A stretch of 64,000 nucleotides of DNA from Rallus limicola (GCA_022605955.1 JAKCOZ010000012.1:26993956-27057955); one strand, 5' to 3'; positions 11,840-24,686 are shown, counted from the stretch's first letter. The notes: generated from the sequence alone by a model not told the origin. Numbers and translations are program-made.

Positions 11840-12470
11840 GTCATTTTTGACTCCATCTTTACATGCAAAGGTCACCATTAAAAAGTCATAATTCAGCCCC
11901 GCTCCCAGGGCTGGGTCCCACCAGCGCTGTCATTAGAGCAGAATTTAAGGAGGTTCTACCTAAAGTGAGTGGGTATTTTTAGCCAAAAGTATCAGGCAGA
12001 GGGAGCGGGGGGTGCCTGGGGAGATAACAGCATGGTTTAGATTTCTGCCTTTACTCTCACTGTCACATTAGAAAAAAAAATAAACCATAATTTTGATTTT
12101 CCACATCCCTGAGGGAGAAGATTGACAAGAGCATCCAGTCCTGGTAATTGGATCATTCCTCTGGGAAAGTTGGCTCCTCCGCTGAAATCCTTACATGCTC
12201 TAGAGGAAAATTGCTCTCAACGTTATTGAAAATATTTTAGGAGGCTGAAGATTCTGGGACCTTTCCAATTCAAGCGCTCCAGTCGGTCACGCCAAAGGAA
12301 GACAATAATGGGAACCAAATCTGGAGAGCATCGTGCTTAATTGGAGCCCGATCCTGCGAGCCTGGGAGGCACGTGTCCCCTGCGAGGGCTCTGGACCCTC
12401 CTTCGGTGGGGACTTGCAGGAAGGAGTCATCAGGACACGCTCTGAAATAGATGCCTGAAATAAATTATTT
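11840..12470. promoter_or_regulatory. Candidate conserved non-coding region
   Basis: Unique AT-rich sequence with CATGCAAAGGTCACCATTAA (ATGCAAA and AGGTCA-like motifs), AATAAACCATAATTTTGATT and TCCTGGTAATTGGATCATTC. No coding signature. Confidence 0.35.
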
Positions 12471-15054
12471 AAAATGTTGTGGGGTTTTTGTGGGTTTTTT
12501 TTTTCCTTTGTATACTTCAAAATTCAAATCTTCTGACATGGGTGAGTGGTGTAGGCTGAGGCTGCAAGAGTCCAGTGAGACACCTCTCCCACAAAACCCT
12601 TTTCCCCAGGATTCATTAGCATTTCGGAGGCAACATTTAGGGATGCATTTTGGAGACAACCTTTAGGGATGCGTTTGCACAGTGGTTTGCAGCCCCCCAC
12701 CCCATTTGCACACAGGGGATGCTGAGGTCCCTCACAGAGATGCTCTGCCATCCCTACCTGTACGCTGTGGAGTCAGGGAGGCTGTAGCCAGGGGCTGACG
12801 GCTGGTGGGTGGTGGGAAGTAGGGTGGGAGCAGGGAAGTTGATTCGTCGTTGCCAGTGTACAAATTACCAAGCTTCTTTGATTAAAACTCATGTGAAATT
12901 TGCCAGTGGCAGAGATATTAAGGGTAGAAACTTTTCATAACACCAGGCCAAGGCAGAGGAGGGCTTTGAGGAGTTCCTACTCCCTTGGCTTGACACCATG
13001 GCACACGTGTGTGAGGCATCTCATTACTTCTGCCTGGCAGGGGAGGACAGTTCAGCGCAGATGCCGTCTGTCGGCACCCGGCGGGGTGACGGGTGCCTTG
13101 GAGGGGGATGTTGGAGTCTTCCCGTCGTGTCACGTGGAAACCATGGTGCTGTGCATCCGTGGCTTCACCCTGCTCGCTCTTGGAGGGCGGGGTTAAAATA
13201 GAAGGGTTTTTTTTTATGAGATATAGCCTCCCCTTCCTTTCACATAAATTAATTGTACAATTTAATAAACTAACAGGTGGTTCCACTTCAGACCGAGCAG
13301 ATGTTAGCCTGAATGAGCCGAGTCCCCCCTCGCCATCCCTTCATCCCCCAGCTATTTCTTCCTTTATATCTTCCCCTTTCTCTCCCCGTCATCCCTTTCC
13401 CCCCTTCTTCTCCAGCTGATTTATGAGGAGCAGCGATGTAAAATGTTTTGTCTGGGCTATATGAATATTGATGATGGGGTAGTGTTGATTTTAGCTGTAT
13501 TCATAACTTTGGTGCTTCCTGGAAGCGTCGCTTCTCGCCAGCACCAGCGATGCTCTTCTGTCCCTATTTATTTCCCGGGCCACATTTTCAGAAGGCAGCC
13601 CCATTTGTTAAGCCTGCATCTCACACAGACATTTGTCTTCGATTATCTTCTAAGGAGAAGATGATAAGTACTTACACAAACCTACGAAGAAATTAAACAC
13701 ACAAAACAAATGAGCCTGGCGTGTTCACATTCTTCCATTTCCAGTGATAATGCCCGGGAGGAAACACTTGTGTGACCGCAGATGGAGGATGGGTTGAGAG
13801 TCCCAGGAGGTTTCAGGCTACCCTCTTTAGAGGAAGGCTCTCTTGTATTTTCCATGTGAGGAGAAAAAAAGAAAAGATATCCCTGCCAACAGCTGGGGCA
13901 TGGCAGTGCACCAAAGGGAGGGAGGAGGTAGCTGGGGATGGAGGGAAGACTGGAAAATAGGAATGGGAACTGTTTTGATAAGAAGCGTTGTGGTCTTACA
14001 CAAATATTCAGAAACTTCTGGAGCCCATTTATCACTAGATTGAACCCAGATGATAGCATGCTGTTCATATGGGCTGGAATGTGCCTCCAACGGGCTCTGC
14101 AGACACCCAGGTCTCCAGGCTGGAGACCCAGGAGGGAGTGCAGGGTGGAGGGACCTGCAGCCCCGGGTGGGTCAAACACCCCTCACCTCCTCCAGTAAGA
14201 AAAATGTCCCCTCCTCAACTCACCTGGGCAGTTCTGCACGGCTGGGATCTGTCCACAGCCACTGGCATCCCTTCCTAAGGTAAAGGGAGAGGCTTCAGAC
14301 AGGAGCATGACCCTGAGGACAGCAAGCTCTATAAGCATGTTCATTGTTTCCCAGTGCTGGGAGCATCCAGTACCCAACTTCAAGGGTCACAGCAGCATTA
14401 TCTGCTGGCATCGGGCTGCTTATCCCCTTTGTGGGTGATGTTTGTATCACAGAAGTCAACAAGAGGATGCGATGCCACCGAATAAGAACCTTTCCTCTGT
14501 CAGCTGTCAGCACAGGTTTCTGATCTCAGCCTTCACAGAGCAGCTTTGGAGGAGGAACTCTGAACATCGAAGCGCTCCGGCCATTCCTTTGTTCCCTCCA
14601 GCAGACCCCATGGCTATGAGGTCTCACCTCCATGCCCATAGCTACATAGGTGACCGCCTCTTCACATCCCTCATGAAGCCCCTTGGACGGTGTTGGGGCA
14701 CAGAGATCCCATGGTGGGGATCCACTGCACCCCATCCCACCTCCCCACCGCAGCGGGAGCGCTTCTTCCCCTTTGCCTCCAAGGCAAGCTCCTTTCCTAG
14801 AAGGAGGAGGCTTGGCCAAAGAGGTGGCTGCTCATTTCTTGGGCTGGTGTCAGTCCCTGGGGGCCTGGGCTTGTTTGCACAGACGGAGTGTTGGCTAACA
14901 CAGAGCAGCTCCTGGAGAGCATCCGATAGCGATCGGCAGCAGCAGAAACCAACTCGGGATGTGCAATTCCCATCGAGCAGGAATAATCTTCAAAGTCCTT
15001 CTGGGGTGCTTCTTGGATGACAACAGAGTTTTCCCTGCTGTAAATGGGCTGCAA
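12471..15054. other. Intergenic, no gene; one 26-bp tandem duplication
   Basis: 12626-12677 is a tandem pair of 26 bases (GGAGGCAACATTTAGGGATG and its variant). AT-rich conserved-looking patches at 13200-13290 (AAATTAATTGTACAATTTAA) and 13430-13680. A 192-codon plus frame at 14442-15020 and a 165-codon minus frame at 13682-14179 show no known domain. Confidence 0.38.
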
Positions 15055-15440
15055 AAGAATTAACTGAAGTCAGAATGTTATTGTTTGTGTCAGACTCTGT
15101 TAACCACGTTAGAACTATATATAATACTTCAATTTCCTATGTAAAAACTCTCTAATGGGCAATATTCAGAAATCAAAGTCTTATGGAGCAGTTAATCTTC
15201 TGCACGGACAACGCCAAGTTTAAATCCAGTCCAAATGCCACTTCTCAGTCACAGCTTTCAAGGATTATAAATGATTATAATGGTATTTGTCTACTTGCCT
15301 GATACATAAGTTCACGTCAATGTTATCTGCAAAACTGACATTCGGTTTCATCTTCGAGGTGAGAGAATAAACTGTTGACTACCAGCTCCGGAGAGGAAAA
15401 TGGATTAGCTCTAATGTAATTAGAGCTCTATTCACAAATG
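15055..15440. promoter_or_regulatory. Strong candidate conserved non-coding element
   Basis: Unique AT-rich sequence with TTATTGTTTGTGTCAGACTC, GGATTATAAATGATTATAAT and, at 15407-15427, a perfect dyad AGCTCTAAT-GTA-ATTAGAGCT containing a TAATTA core. No frames or splice sites. Enhancer function is inferred. Confidence 0.42.
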
Positions 15441-15559
15441 ATTATTTTAGTCCAGTGCACAAAACGGGGCGATAAGGAGCACGTTGAGCAGAGGCGAGCG
15501 GGGGGACTGGCTTTCACTGCCATTGCCTCTCCACTCTGCACAGGGCAATGTGCTTTCTG

Positions 15560-15913
15560 TACATATATATATATGTATATATATGCCTGTATGCATACCT
15601 ATTCATATGTGTATATATACCTATATATATACACCTATATATACCTACATATACCTATATATGTGTATGTGTGTATATATATAGGTGTATATATGTGTGT
15701 GTGTATATATGTGTCTATATATACACCTAAATATATACACCTATACATATCTATATAGATATATATACCTATACATATCTATATATACACACATATATGT
15801 ATGTATAGATATATAGGCACACCTATATATATATGTGTATATATATACATATACATATATACAGGATTTATGTGTTATATATATACAAATATGAGATATA
15901 GATATAGCTATAA
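15560..15913. repeat. Compound TA/CATA/TG microsatellite
   Basis: About 350 bases of TATA with regularly spaced CCTATATATA, TGTGTATA and ACACATAT modules. The long Tyr-Ile frames are artefacts. Confidence 0.95.
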
Positions 15914-16998
15914 TCTCTTGTATTTATGCACAAAAGACAGCTCACACCAAGACACTTGAGTTTCCATTATTTCAGATGTGTGTGTTAACCATGACAAGGG
16001 TTTGCGTCTGCCCTCCCTCCTCCCAGGGTCTGCCTCTCATCAGGGTGAAGCTCTATTTTGTTCCCCCCCTCACTTTTTCCCAGATCCTGCCCCGGCACAT
16101 CAACCAGACAGACTCCTCCAGCTCTTGTGTTCTGCCTTCTCCCAATGCTCCAAAACCCAAGATGGCCAAACCAGCTGTGACTTTTTTAACGTGTTATTTG
16201 GCTCTGTGACTCTTGGGCTCTTAAAAAATACATGAAAGAGGGAGGATTGTCCCTGAGGATGAGGGAACAATGGGAAGCAGTGATAATTTAACAAAAATAA
16301 ATAAATTAATCTGCACACGCTGGTGCTAATACAAATGCTTTGTGAATGGCATGAAAGATTTTGCATTATTTCCCAAACAGCACAAAAATCTCTTCTTTTG
16401 CATTATAAATTCAATTTAATTTTAAGCAACATGATAAATAATGGCAAATTGAACTTTATTATGTATTCATGAATGCAGTTTAATAATACAATTGTTATTT
16501 CTGGTGGTCGTGGTTAAAAGATGTTCCCTTCTGACTTGATGTTATGTTTTTAACGTGCAAACTCAGAAATAATGACCCGTGGTTTCCTGAGCTCATGGGT
16601 GCCAGCGTCACAACATGGGGGACGAGGCCTCAACACCAGGGCTTGGTGTGAGCAGAGCCGGGCTGGCTGTACGGCGTGGGATGCTTGGTGAGTGCTGGCT
16701 GCAGAAGGCCTCGTGCATCGTCCCCTGGCTCTGCAGTTAAGACCCACATGTGAACGACTACAGGGGGAATTATGAAGAGGGGATTATTTTCGGAAGACAA
16801 TGCGAACTCTGAGGCATGAATGTCACTGGATGGAAGCTCCAAAGCAAAGCCTTTGCCTTGGCAGCTCGGCAATAGCAAAGCTGGCCTGGTGAGTGTGCTG
16901 GCCCCACTGCGCCTCGCAAGCCAGAAAGCCAGCTGAGAAACCACTGAGACACTTATTTTGGGGACTGAATTGTTCTGTCCCCCAGCAGGCTGGCTAAG
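15914..16998. other. Intergenic; AT-rich conserved-looking block at 16270-16560
   Basis: 16270-16560 is AT-rich unique sequence with GAATGCAGTTTAATAATACA. Remainder ordinary. No exon recognised. Confidence 0.38.
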
Positions 16999-17200
16999 TC
17001 ATAGAATCATTATAGAATCCCAGACCGGTCTGGGTTGGAAGGGACCCCAAGGGTCACAGAGCTCCAACCCCCTGCCACAGGCAGGGACACCAACCTCCAG
17101 GCCTGGAGCTACACAAGGTTGCCCAGGGCCCCAGCCAACCTGGCCCTGAACACCCCCAGGGGCAAGACACCCACCCCCTCTCTGGGCAGAAGTCCTCCAC
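16999..17200 (-). mobile_element. CR1: CR1 LINE 3' fragment (group B)
   Basis: Begins TCATAGAATCATTATAGAAT and follows the group-B tail to about CCTCTCTGGGCAGAAGTCC. About 200 bases, strongly 5' truncated. Confidence 0.92.
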
Positions 17201-20200
17201 ATCCCCTGCCTGTTGCCCCGCTCGGCAAGGGGACCCTCAAGGATGGGTCTGCAGGACTCACCCCTCCCTGTCCCCTTGCCACTGCCCTCCCCACCGGCCA
17301 GTAAAATCTGCTCCGGAGCACCTCCATCACGGAGCTGCTGAAGGAGGTTATGTTGGTGCATTCAATATTCACCCACTATCAAGAGTATTAAAGCCCCCAT
17401 CGTTTTGGATGATTAATGACAGCCAGCACAGCAGCTCCTTAACAGAAGCGACTTTATAAAAGTTATTTAAAACCTGATGGGGATTAAATATTATATATAT
17501 TTATATGCAAACAACAGGAACACAATTTGCAGGTGAAAATTCTGGGTGTTTGCATGGGCAAAGCAGGCAAGTGGTTGTGCTCAGTCAGGAAAAGGATGCT
17601 CAGTCCTGAGCTCAGCCTTGGTGCTGGGCTGGGATTTCCTGCAGAGAGGCTTTGGCAGAAGAAGAATGACTACAGTTACTTAGGAAAAAGTTTTCCTCCT
17701 CTTGCTGGGTACCCTTTAAATTTAGAATAATTTCAGATGGACAAATTAAAAAGTACATTTGAGATAAAATACACAGTCAGGCGTAGATTTAAACTCCAGA
17801 TCTAACTCCAAAACCACTTGCAGCTTGACACAGCGCAGTGATTTACTGCATCGCATGATTATATCCTGTAGGTAGCAGCTCTGCAAGGAGGAAATAATTC
17901 AGCCAGGGCTGTGGAAAAGAAACAACTTTTCTTCTGAGAGCAGGACTTCAAGAGGAGCGGTGCAGAGCCGAAACTCCATGCTTCCCAAGGGGAAGGCACC
18001 CTACGGGGGTGGAGATGCGGGATGGGAGATGGGGATCCCCATTGCATCCCACCAGCGCCTGGGCTGAAACCTCTGACTGGGGATTTGGGGGGTTTATACG
18101 ATTAACCAGCAGCAGTGCAGGGTGAGTATGAGGCAGTTTTGAGATTCTGAACCCCTAAGTGAGCTTTTTCCTGGTATGAAAATGACCTAACGGCACATCA
18201 AACTGGTCTCCCCCCTTCCTCTGTGCACAAGGCAATGTTCTCTGAAGGCCCTGTTACACCTTCCCAGATTTAATTATAAAAATACTTGAAATACAATAGT
18301 CCTTCGCTTCCAGGTCTCATTTTCTAATTGAGTTTCGATACGGATACGCCCCCAGGAGACCCCAGGCTGATGCACGCCAGATGGAGGGACCAAGCCCCTG
18401 TCTCTCCCCTCTCCCTGAAGCACAGCCGCAGCACGAGGATGTGTCGGATGTCCGGGCTCATCTCTTGCATCCTCCATCCCCTCCCACTCAGCAGAGACAG
18501 GGCTTGTCCCCAAAATACCACCCTCTCCTCCCTGGGAAGGGCATACTTCAGCCATCCCAGAGCCACCTGCCACTCTGCGAGCACTCTGCCACCGGCTAGT
18601 TAGGTTATCTTTGCAAAATTAATTGGGGAAAAAAGGTTTATTTGTGAAGTTAGAAGCAGTTGTGGTGAGTGGTGTGAAGAGAGGACTTCCCGGCGAGCGC
18701 GCCGGCGCGGTGCTGGTGGGCAGTACATCAAGGCAGGGATGACACCCCAGTGATGAATTACTCGCTCCTATAACGTTGCCCAGCTGGAGTGGCTGGAGCA
18801 AGCCTTAATTTACTATTTATAAACCTCTCCAGCTGTATTTTCCTAGGCAGAGCAGCTGGCTCGTTGTGGGAGTGTGAAGGAGAGGATGTTAACAGGTTGG
18901 CTGGCTGGGCTCCGGAGAGCGTTTTCGGCAGCACATGGGAAGGGGTTCACGTGCAGGACAGTGCCCAAAATCCTGCACTGGCCAGGGCTGTGCTGCAAAC
19001 TCCCCAGGGCCAGGCTGGTGAGGAGAATCTGGCTATTTACTCATTAAAAAGCAATAGTACTCCAATAACTGGTGCCAAGGGAATGGCTCGGAAAGGCAAA
19101 GCCAAGGGCTGGTGGCAGCCAGCCTGGTACCCACCATGGGAAGTACTGAGAAATACCTCGTTGTCCTTTCCATCTTCAAAGTCATGCTGAGCCCCTGGCT
19201 TGGGCAGCCCACCACCATCCTGCTACACCATCAGTGGGGACCAGCTCCAGTCCCCAGCAGCATGGGATGCAATCTCTGGGGGAGGATGTGCTGGGACCTA
19301 TAGGAACTGGGGAGGGGGGGGCAGTCCCCAGTACCTCAGCTGTCCTGCTGAGTGAAATCCGTGGAGAAACAGCCACAAAGAGTGCAAATCCAGGCACAAT
19401 TCCCCCCCCTGCAGACACCATATGAGGGTTTCCACGATTCCTGAGCTTTGTGCTGGGTGACACATCCCCACCGCTCTGCATAGGCTTCTCCTGGCACTGC
19501 TAATGCAAACATTTAATTTTGATGATTTATAGCATGGCTATAAAAAAAACCCCTCTGGATTACACTTTGGAATCAAGGTCTCAGCTCGAGAGCACATTTT
19601 TATAGACTCAGCATCTCTGTTTTTAAAAGTTATACTTCAATATTAAATATGACTTTTTTTTTTTTCCAGCAAGCCAATAAAGTCCCTTTAGACCAGATAA
19701 TAAACTAATTTCTTCTGGCTGACTATTGTTTCTACGCTGGGTCACATCCCACAGCCTTTAGCTGGTGGTTAGCCTCTCTGATTTGGACTTTTTTTGCCTT
19801 AAAACCCTCTTAGGTGTGTGCCCAAGCATGGCTGTTGCCCTGTGGTGTGGACACCGACTGGCAAACCAGCTCCACCAAGTTTTCCCTCCCTCATCCATGC
19901 AACTGCTCTTCAATGCAAGGTGATTTTTAAGAAGAAAGCACCCAGGCTTGTCACAGAAAGTTGGTTTAACCATACCAGGAGGAGACAAATCTTTGCACTA
20001 TCTCTGCAATGTGTGTACAGGAGAAAAGCTGAGTCCATAATGAATGCTCAAGTATTTTAAGTTTCCTAAACAGAGGCACTAAATCATGCAATATTTCTGC
20101 ATATATGTTATATTCTACCAAAAGCTGCACAACCTGCACAGCAAGGGGTTCTTCTTACAAAGCTGTTTGCAGACATGAATGGCTCCAGCTTGAGTTGCAG

Positions 20201-20884
20201 CTGAGGAACAGCTTTGTGAACATGGTCCCCCTCTGGCTTCCAAATAAGCTCTAAATCTGTTTTATTTTTAAGGCCTGGCCTTTGCACTGAGACCTCTGGG
20301 ACGGGCACCTTCCTTTGGCAGCCAGTAAGGTAGTTGGCACGGTTCAACCCCATGAGCATCCCTGGCAGCACTCGGCTGGATCCAGGTGAGAAGCCACAGA
20401 GACATGGGGCTGGGCAAAGTGAATGCTCCCAGCCCTCACCCCTCTCCTGTTGTTTCTCCTTCACCTAAGCCCCCATCTAGTCCAAGAGGGAGCAGGACAG
20501 ACACACTTACATCTCCTGGGTCTCATGTGGTCGTGCCTTGTCTGGGCTGAGTCCATTGCAGCAGCTGCCAGTGCTCATCCCTGTCCCTGTCCCATTCTTC
20601 TCCTGGTCCATCTAGTCCTTGGTCCATCTCCAGCCCATCCCATCCTCATCTCACCGCTTTCCCTCCCCATGAAAGTCCTGATCCCATCCCCTACCCAGCA
20701 CAGCTCCGTGCCAACCCTGTTGTGCCTGAGGATGACACCGGGATGTGACCCAGAGCTCCCTGTGCTGGGGCTGTGGTGCCAGGATCTGGCCCGCTACTTG
20801 TCCTCTGCCGGGGTCTGGAGGGAGAAGACTCCTTTGGTGGGGGGTGTGATGGTATCAGTCACTGCGGAAGACAATCGAATGTCA
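17201..20884. other. Intergenic, several AT-rich patches, no gene
   Basis: AT-rich, possibly conserved patches are at 17370-17530, 17700-17870, 18240-18340, 18600-18660 and 19500-19760. A CpG-rich spot (GGCGAGCGCGCCGGCGCGGT) lies near 18690. A 157-codon plus frame at 20423-20896 shows no known domain. Confidence 0.38.
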
Positions 20885-21740
20885 CAGTGTGGATGATACC
20901 ACTGTTAAAACCTCGTACAACAAAACACGACTTCTGTGTTTAAAGGAAGACAAGTGCTTTACGTTTTTGGAGCTCTGGGAATTATCCTCTAATCTTATTT
21001 ATTTTCTAATGCAAGTTTCTGTGGAAAAGGGAATCACGAGATAAATAGAAATTAACTGATTACAGGGATTGTCATTCTTTAAGTACATATTTATCAGACC
21101 ATTTGCTCATTCTCTTCTAATATCTTGACATAAGAGTGTCAAATTAAACCCTAGCCAGATTATGATAATACTCAGCACTTTTGTAGCTTTCCTATCTGAT
21201 TTGCAAAGCTTTCTTCTCCGCAAATGCACTTGAAGTTGGCGCTTTATGGGGTTTGATAGAATTCATTTCAGGGTTAATAAGCCTTCTCTGAACCATTTAA
21301 CAAAATCTCTGCAGCATCCAACCCTTGAACAGGGGAATAGATCCCGAATACCAAAGAGCGCTTTAATTAATTTGTCTAATTAATTGAGGGGAATGGGAGT
21401 TATTTCTCCTCTGCAAATTGTTTCATGTTAGCAGCAGCCAATGTCAGCTGAATTACACGGGTGATGCAGCCCTGGCTCCTGCTGAACACGGGGTTATCTG
21501 GGTGGTGTTTTAGCGGAACATGAAATTTGATGTCCGCGACCATGCGGGGCCAGCCGCCCGCCCGGGTCTATAATTACTCGTGCCGCTTCGCTTTTGTGGA
21601 GTCATTCATTACCAGCCCCTTCTTATCTTGTCATAGCTCCGTGTCATTAGCGGTGTTTGAATGCATTAGTGACCAAAGACAGGTTCAGCAGGCGGCGATT
21701 AGCGCGGCGGGGCCGCCCAGCCGCCTGAGTGGTGTTTGAA
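20885..21740. promoter_or_regulatory. Candidate conserved non-coding region, AT-rich part then CpG-rich part
   Basis: 20885-21430 is unique AT-rich sequence with TTTAATTAATTTGTCTAATT. 21480-21740 is CpG-rich yet retains TCTATAATTACTCGTGCC and GTCATTAGCGGTGTTTGAAT. The two-part structure suggests a regulatory region with its own CpG-rich core. A transcript start cannot be shown. Confidence 0.38.
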
Positions 21741-22060
21741 ATATTGGGGTTGTTCTCCTCCTTCCTAGCTGGACAGGGAGAGCGTCAGCAGCCCAGCCCC
21801 TGCTGCTCTGAAGGGAGGGACATGCTTCCCTCTTTTATCATGGCAGGATCGCTTTCACAATTAACCTCCTGTGAGCTGGAGCCGCAGTGTCCATTGAGAC
21901 GGGACACGCGGTGTCCTGGCTGCAAAGGTTTGTTTATATGAGCAAGGCACTGGGGAAAGAAGCATCTTACCCCCCCTCCCACCCCACACACCCCCCTGGC
22001 TCCTTAAAAGCTGCTTCTGCCCATATATCTATATTCCCATGTATATACATATATATATAT

Positions 22061-22129
22061 ACTTATCTCACTTTTATATATATATATATATAAAAAAAAG
22101 TGAGATATATATATAAAAGTGAGATAAGT
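22061..22129. repeat. Perfect 24-bp inverted repeat in a TA-rich tract
   Basis: ACTTATCTCACTTTTATATA plus TATA (22061-22084) is exactly complementary to 22106-22129, with a 21-base A/T-rich loop. Unlike plain TA repeats, both arms carry the non-repetitive segment ACTTATCTCAC. Confidence 0.92.
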
Positions 22130-22164
22130 CATTTACCTGACAAGAAAGATAGAGCAAATGTCAT
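22121..22164 (+). repeat. 44-bp dispersed repeat, copy 1
   Basis: GAGATAAGTCATTTACCTGA and the following 24 bases recur 1628 bases to the right (23749-23792) at 38 of 44 positions. The left end overlaps the right arm of the hairpin at 22061-22129. Confidence 0.75.
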
Positions 22165-22255
22165 ATATATATATATGAGAATATATATAGAGATAGATAG
22201 ATATAGATATATACATAGATATATGGGAATATAGATATATGGGAATATATATACA

Positions 22256-23748
22256 CCCCCCCGTGCATCTCTAAATATAGAGGTGCTCCCTGCCTTGCCA
22301 TACAGGTTTGCAGTACATACCCAGCCAGCCTTATTCTACTGGGACCCCCAATCCTATCAGGGGAAGGATTAATGGGGCTGAGCCCCCAGGACCATTAGCT
22401 GAGCCCCAGGCACTGGAAAGCCTCTGCACGGGGGTGTCCCACTGCTCCTCAGCTTCCCATCCCCAGCTGTCAGCCTCGTCTCGGGGGCATCACCTCATCC
22501 CTGCCGAGGGCATCACCTTGCCCTCACCTAGAGCATCACTTCATCCTCACCTAGGGCATCACCTCTCTCCTCTGAACCCAGCGCCAGCCCCTGATTTCTC
22601 AGGCACACATGTGCACCTCTAATGCATCTCTAATGCACATATGAACCACATCTCCAATCTTCCCCCAACACCCTGAATATTGATCTTCAAAGGAGAACCG
22701 AGCACTGAAAACCTATTTCCACTCATAACCTGTGAATTCAGCTCCTTTATTAAAAAGTCTGTGCGTGCCCTCCCAGGGTCAGGCGTTGTGGGGGAGATAC
22801 AAATGTGACTGTCTGTGTTGCAGATGCAATTAGTTGCTGGCTAAAATAGTACCACGTAGCCACTCATGCATACAGACACCTAGGTAGGGACCCATATCCC
22901 AAGCTCTTAAAATATCTCAGGCATCATAGATGTACAATAAAGGCAACTTCTGTATGCACAAGGTTCCTGAGATCAGGCAACACATCTGTTGCACTTTCTC
23001 TTCCTGGAAAACAGCAGTGGATTTTATTCTTCTGTAGAAACACACCATTTTTGATGGGAATAAGGGAAAGTTGTGCTGGATGTGGTCGTGCAGATCTACT
23101 CTAGTATTTACCTGAGGAGTTGGGCACTTCCAAGAAGGCTTTGGATGACTATGCCATGTGGTGGTAGTATGTCTGAAGTTGCTGGCATGGCTTCTGAGCC
23201 CTGCTGTGTTTCAAAAGCTGGAGCAGTATGTCCTTTGATTGCTTTAAATTTATTTGCCCCTAATTTTGCCCTGTGAGCTCTCTTCCTCATCACCTGGTGG
23301 TGACTGGGCAGGACAGAAATTAAGCTTGATCATGTTTTTCTTTATTTCTTCGCCATGTGTGAGGCTGCTCCAGGTTTTTTCTCCCTTTAGAGCAGGCCGA
23401 AGCACTTGCACTTGTGGAAGTGTTCCCAGGCGCTCTGTCTTTGCTCTCCCTCCCCAGGGCTGTGAAAGAGGGGGCAGATCGTCTTCCCCCACCCCAGGGT
23501 GGAGGAAGAACTGGCACAGTGAATCGCTGGCACTTCTGGCAAGCCCTCAGTGTGATTCACAGTGACTGTGGCACAGAAAATTCACAACCACTGGAGAAAA
23601 AAAAGCCAAATACAGGCACCTGCAGAGCATTTTTGTAGCTTCCACCGTGTGCAAGTCTTTGGGCACAGTTTGATAAGAAAAATAGGGGTAAAATGTACCC
23701 TGGTTTTACCAGGAAGAGATGTGCTCAGTCACACACACCTTTCTTGGC
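22256..23748. other. Intergenic sequence, no gene
   Basis: Contains short direct repeats of GGGCATCACCT type at 22484-22565. No exon or known repeat recognised in 22570-23748. Confidence 0.38.
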
Positions 23749-23792
23749 GAGATAAGTGGTTTACCTGACAGGAAAGGTAGAGTGAATGTCAT
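23749..23792 (+). repeat. 44-bp dispersed repeat, copy 2
   Basis: GAGATAAGTGGTTTACCTGA and the following 24 bases match 22121-22164 with six substitutions. It has no recognised family. Confidence 0.75.
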
Positions 23793-23879
23793 GAGTCCAC
23801 ACCTCCGTGCCACATTAAATTGGTGCCACCGAAGAGCTTGGTTAACCCACAGAGGATTGAGGTGTCTGTTGGGATTAAG

Positions 23880-23994
23880 ACCTTCACCAGAAGGATGTGG
23901 CTGGGTTGGAGGAGAAGGAAGATCTGCACCATGATGATGTTGGTCTGCAGGAGCAGGTAAATCTTCACCAGGAGGACTCGGCTGGGCTGGAGGA
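23880..23994. repeat. Imperfect 81-bp direct duplication
   Basis: CTTCACCAGAAGGATGTGGC then TGGGTTGGAGGA at 23880-23913 recurs at 23961-23994 with five or so substitutions. Confidence 0.75.
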
Positions 23995-24321
23995 AGGAAA
24001 TGTCACATTGTGACTGCGGAGCAAATCAGGTGAGAAAGTTCATGAAGGACCAACACCATGACTGCAAGGTAACCATGGGCCACCAGCCTGGTAGGGCCAG
24101 AAGGGGAAACAAGTAGGATTCCAGGTGGCTCCTCAGGGACAGGTCCAGCCCTGTTGCAGGACCTCCATTCAGCTGTGGCAAGTCCCACACAGCTAGGCAT
24201 CACTTTCAAGAGATATCATCATCTCAGAGCAGCTGCCCATGGTGGAGGAGGAGAAGGCACAAAGATTTGGACACTGGCAGGAGCCCAGGGAGACCATGCT
24301 GTCTGTGCAACCCCACGAGGG

Positions 24322-24686
24322 GAATCACAGACTCACAGAGCTGTAGGGGTTGGAAGGGCCCTCCAGAGCCCATGGGGTCCAACCCCCTGCCAAAGCAGGG
24401 TCCCTAGGACAGGGCACACAGGGCGGTGTCCAGACGGGGCTGGAATCTCTCCAGAGAAGGAGACTCCACACCCCCTGGGCAGCCTGGCCCAGGGCTCCCT
24501 CACCCTCACTGGGGAAAAGTTCTTCCCCACATTGGGGTGGAACTCCCTGTGCTCCAACTTGAGCCCATCGCCCCTTGTCCTGTCCCCACAGACACTGAGC
24601 AGAGGCTGCCCATGTCCCCCTGTGTCCCACCCTTCAGCTATTGATCCCCAGTGATCAGATTCCCTCTCAGGCTGCTTCTCTCTAAG
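24322..24686 (-). mobile_element. CR1: CR1 LINE 3' fragment (group A)
   Basis: Starts GAATCACAGACTCACAGAGC and ends near CTCAGGCTGCTTCTCTCTAA. Group-A tail with CCAGACGGGGCTGGAATCTC in the middle. Confidence 0.93.

Larger units (their letters stand above)
22020..22255. repeat. TA/GATA-rich low-complexity tract
   Basis: Alternating TA with ATAGATAGATATAG and TATGGGAATATA modules. ATTCCCAT at the left and ATGGGAAT at the right are inverted relative to each other, so the tract has large-scale dyad symmetry. Confidence 0.9.

Noticed and set aside
14442..15020. 192-codon plus frame
   Set aside because: No domain, no conserved-looking coding pattern; its end runs into AT-rich non-coding DNA.
20423..20896. 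157-codon plus frame with hydrophobic N-terminus
   Set aside because: Leu/Pro-rich by base composition; no known signal-peptide protein matches from memory.
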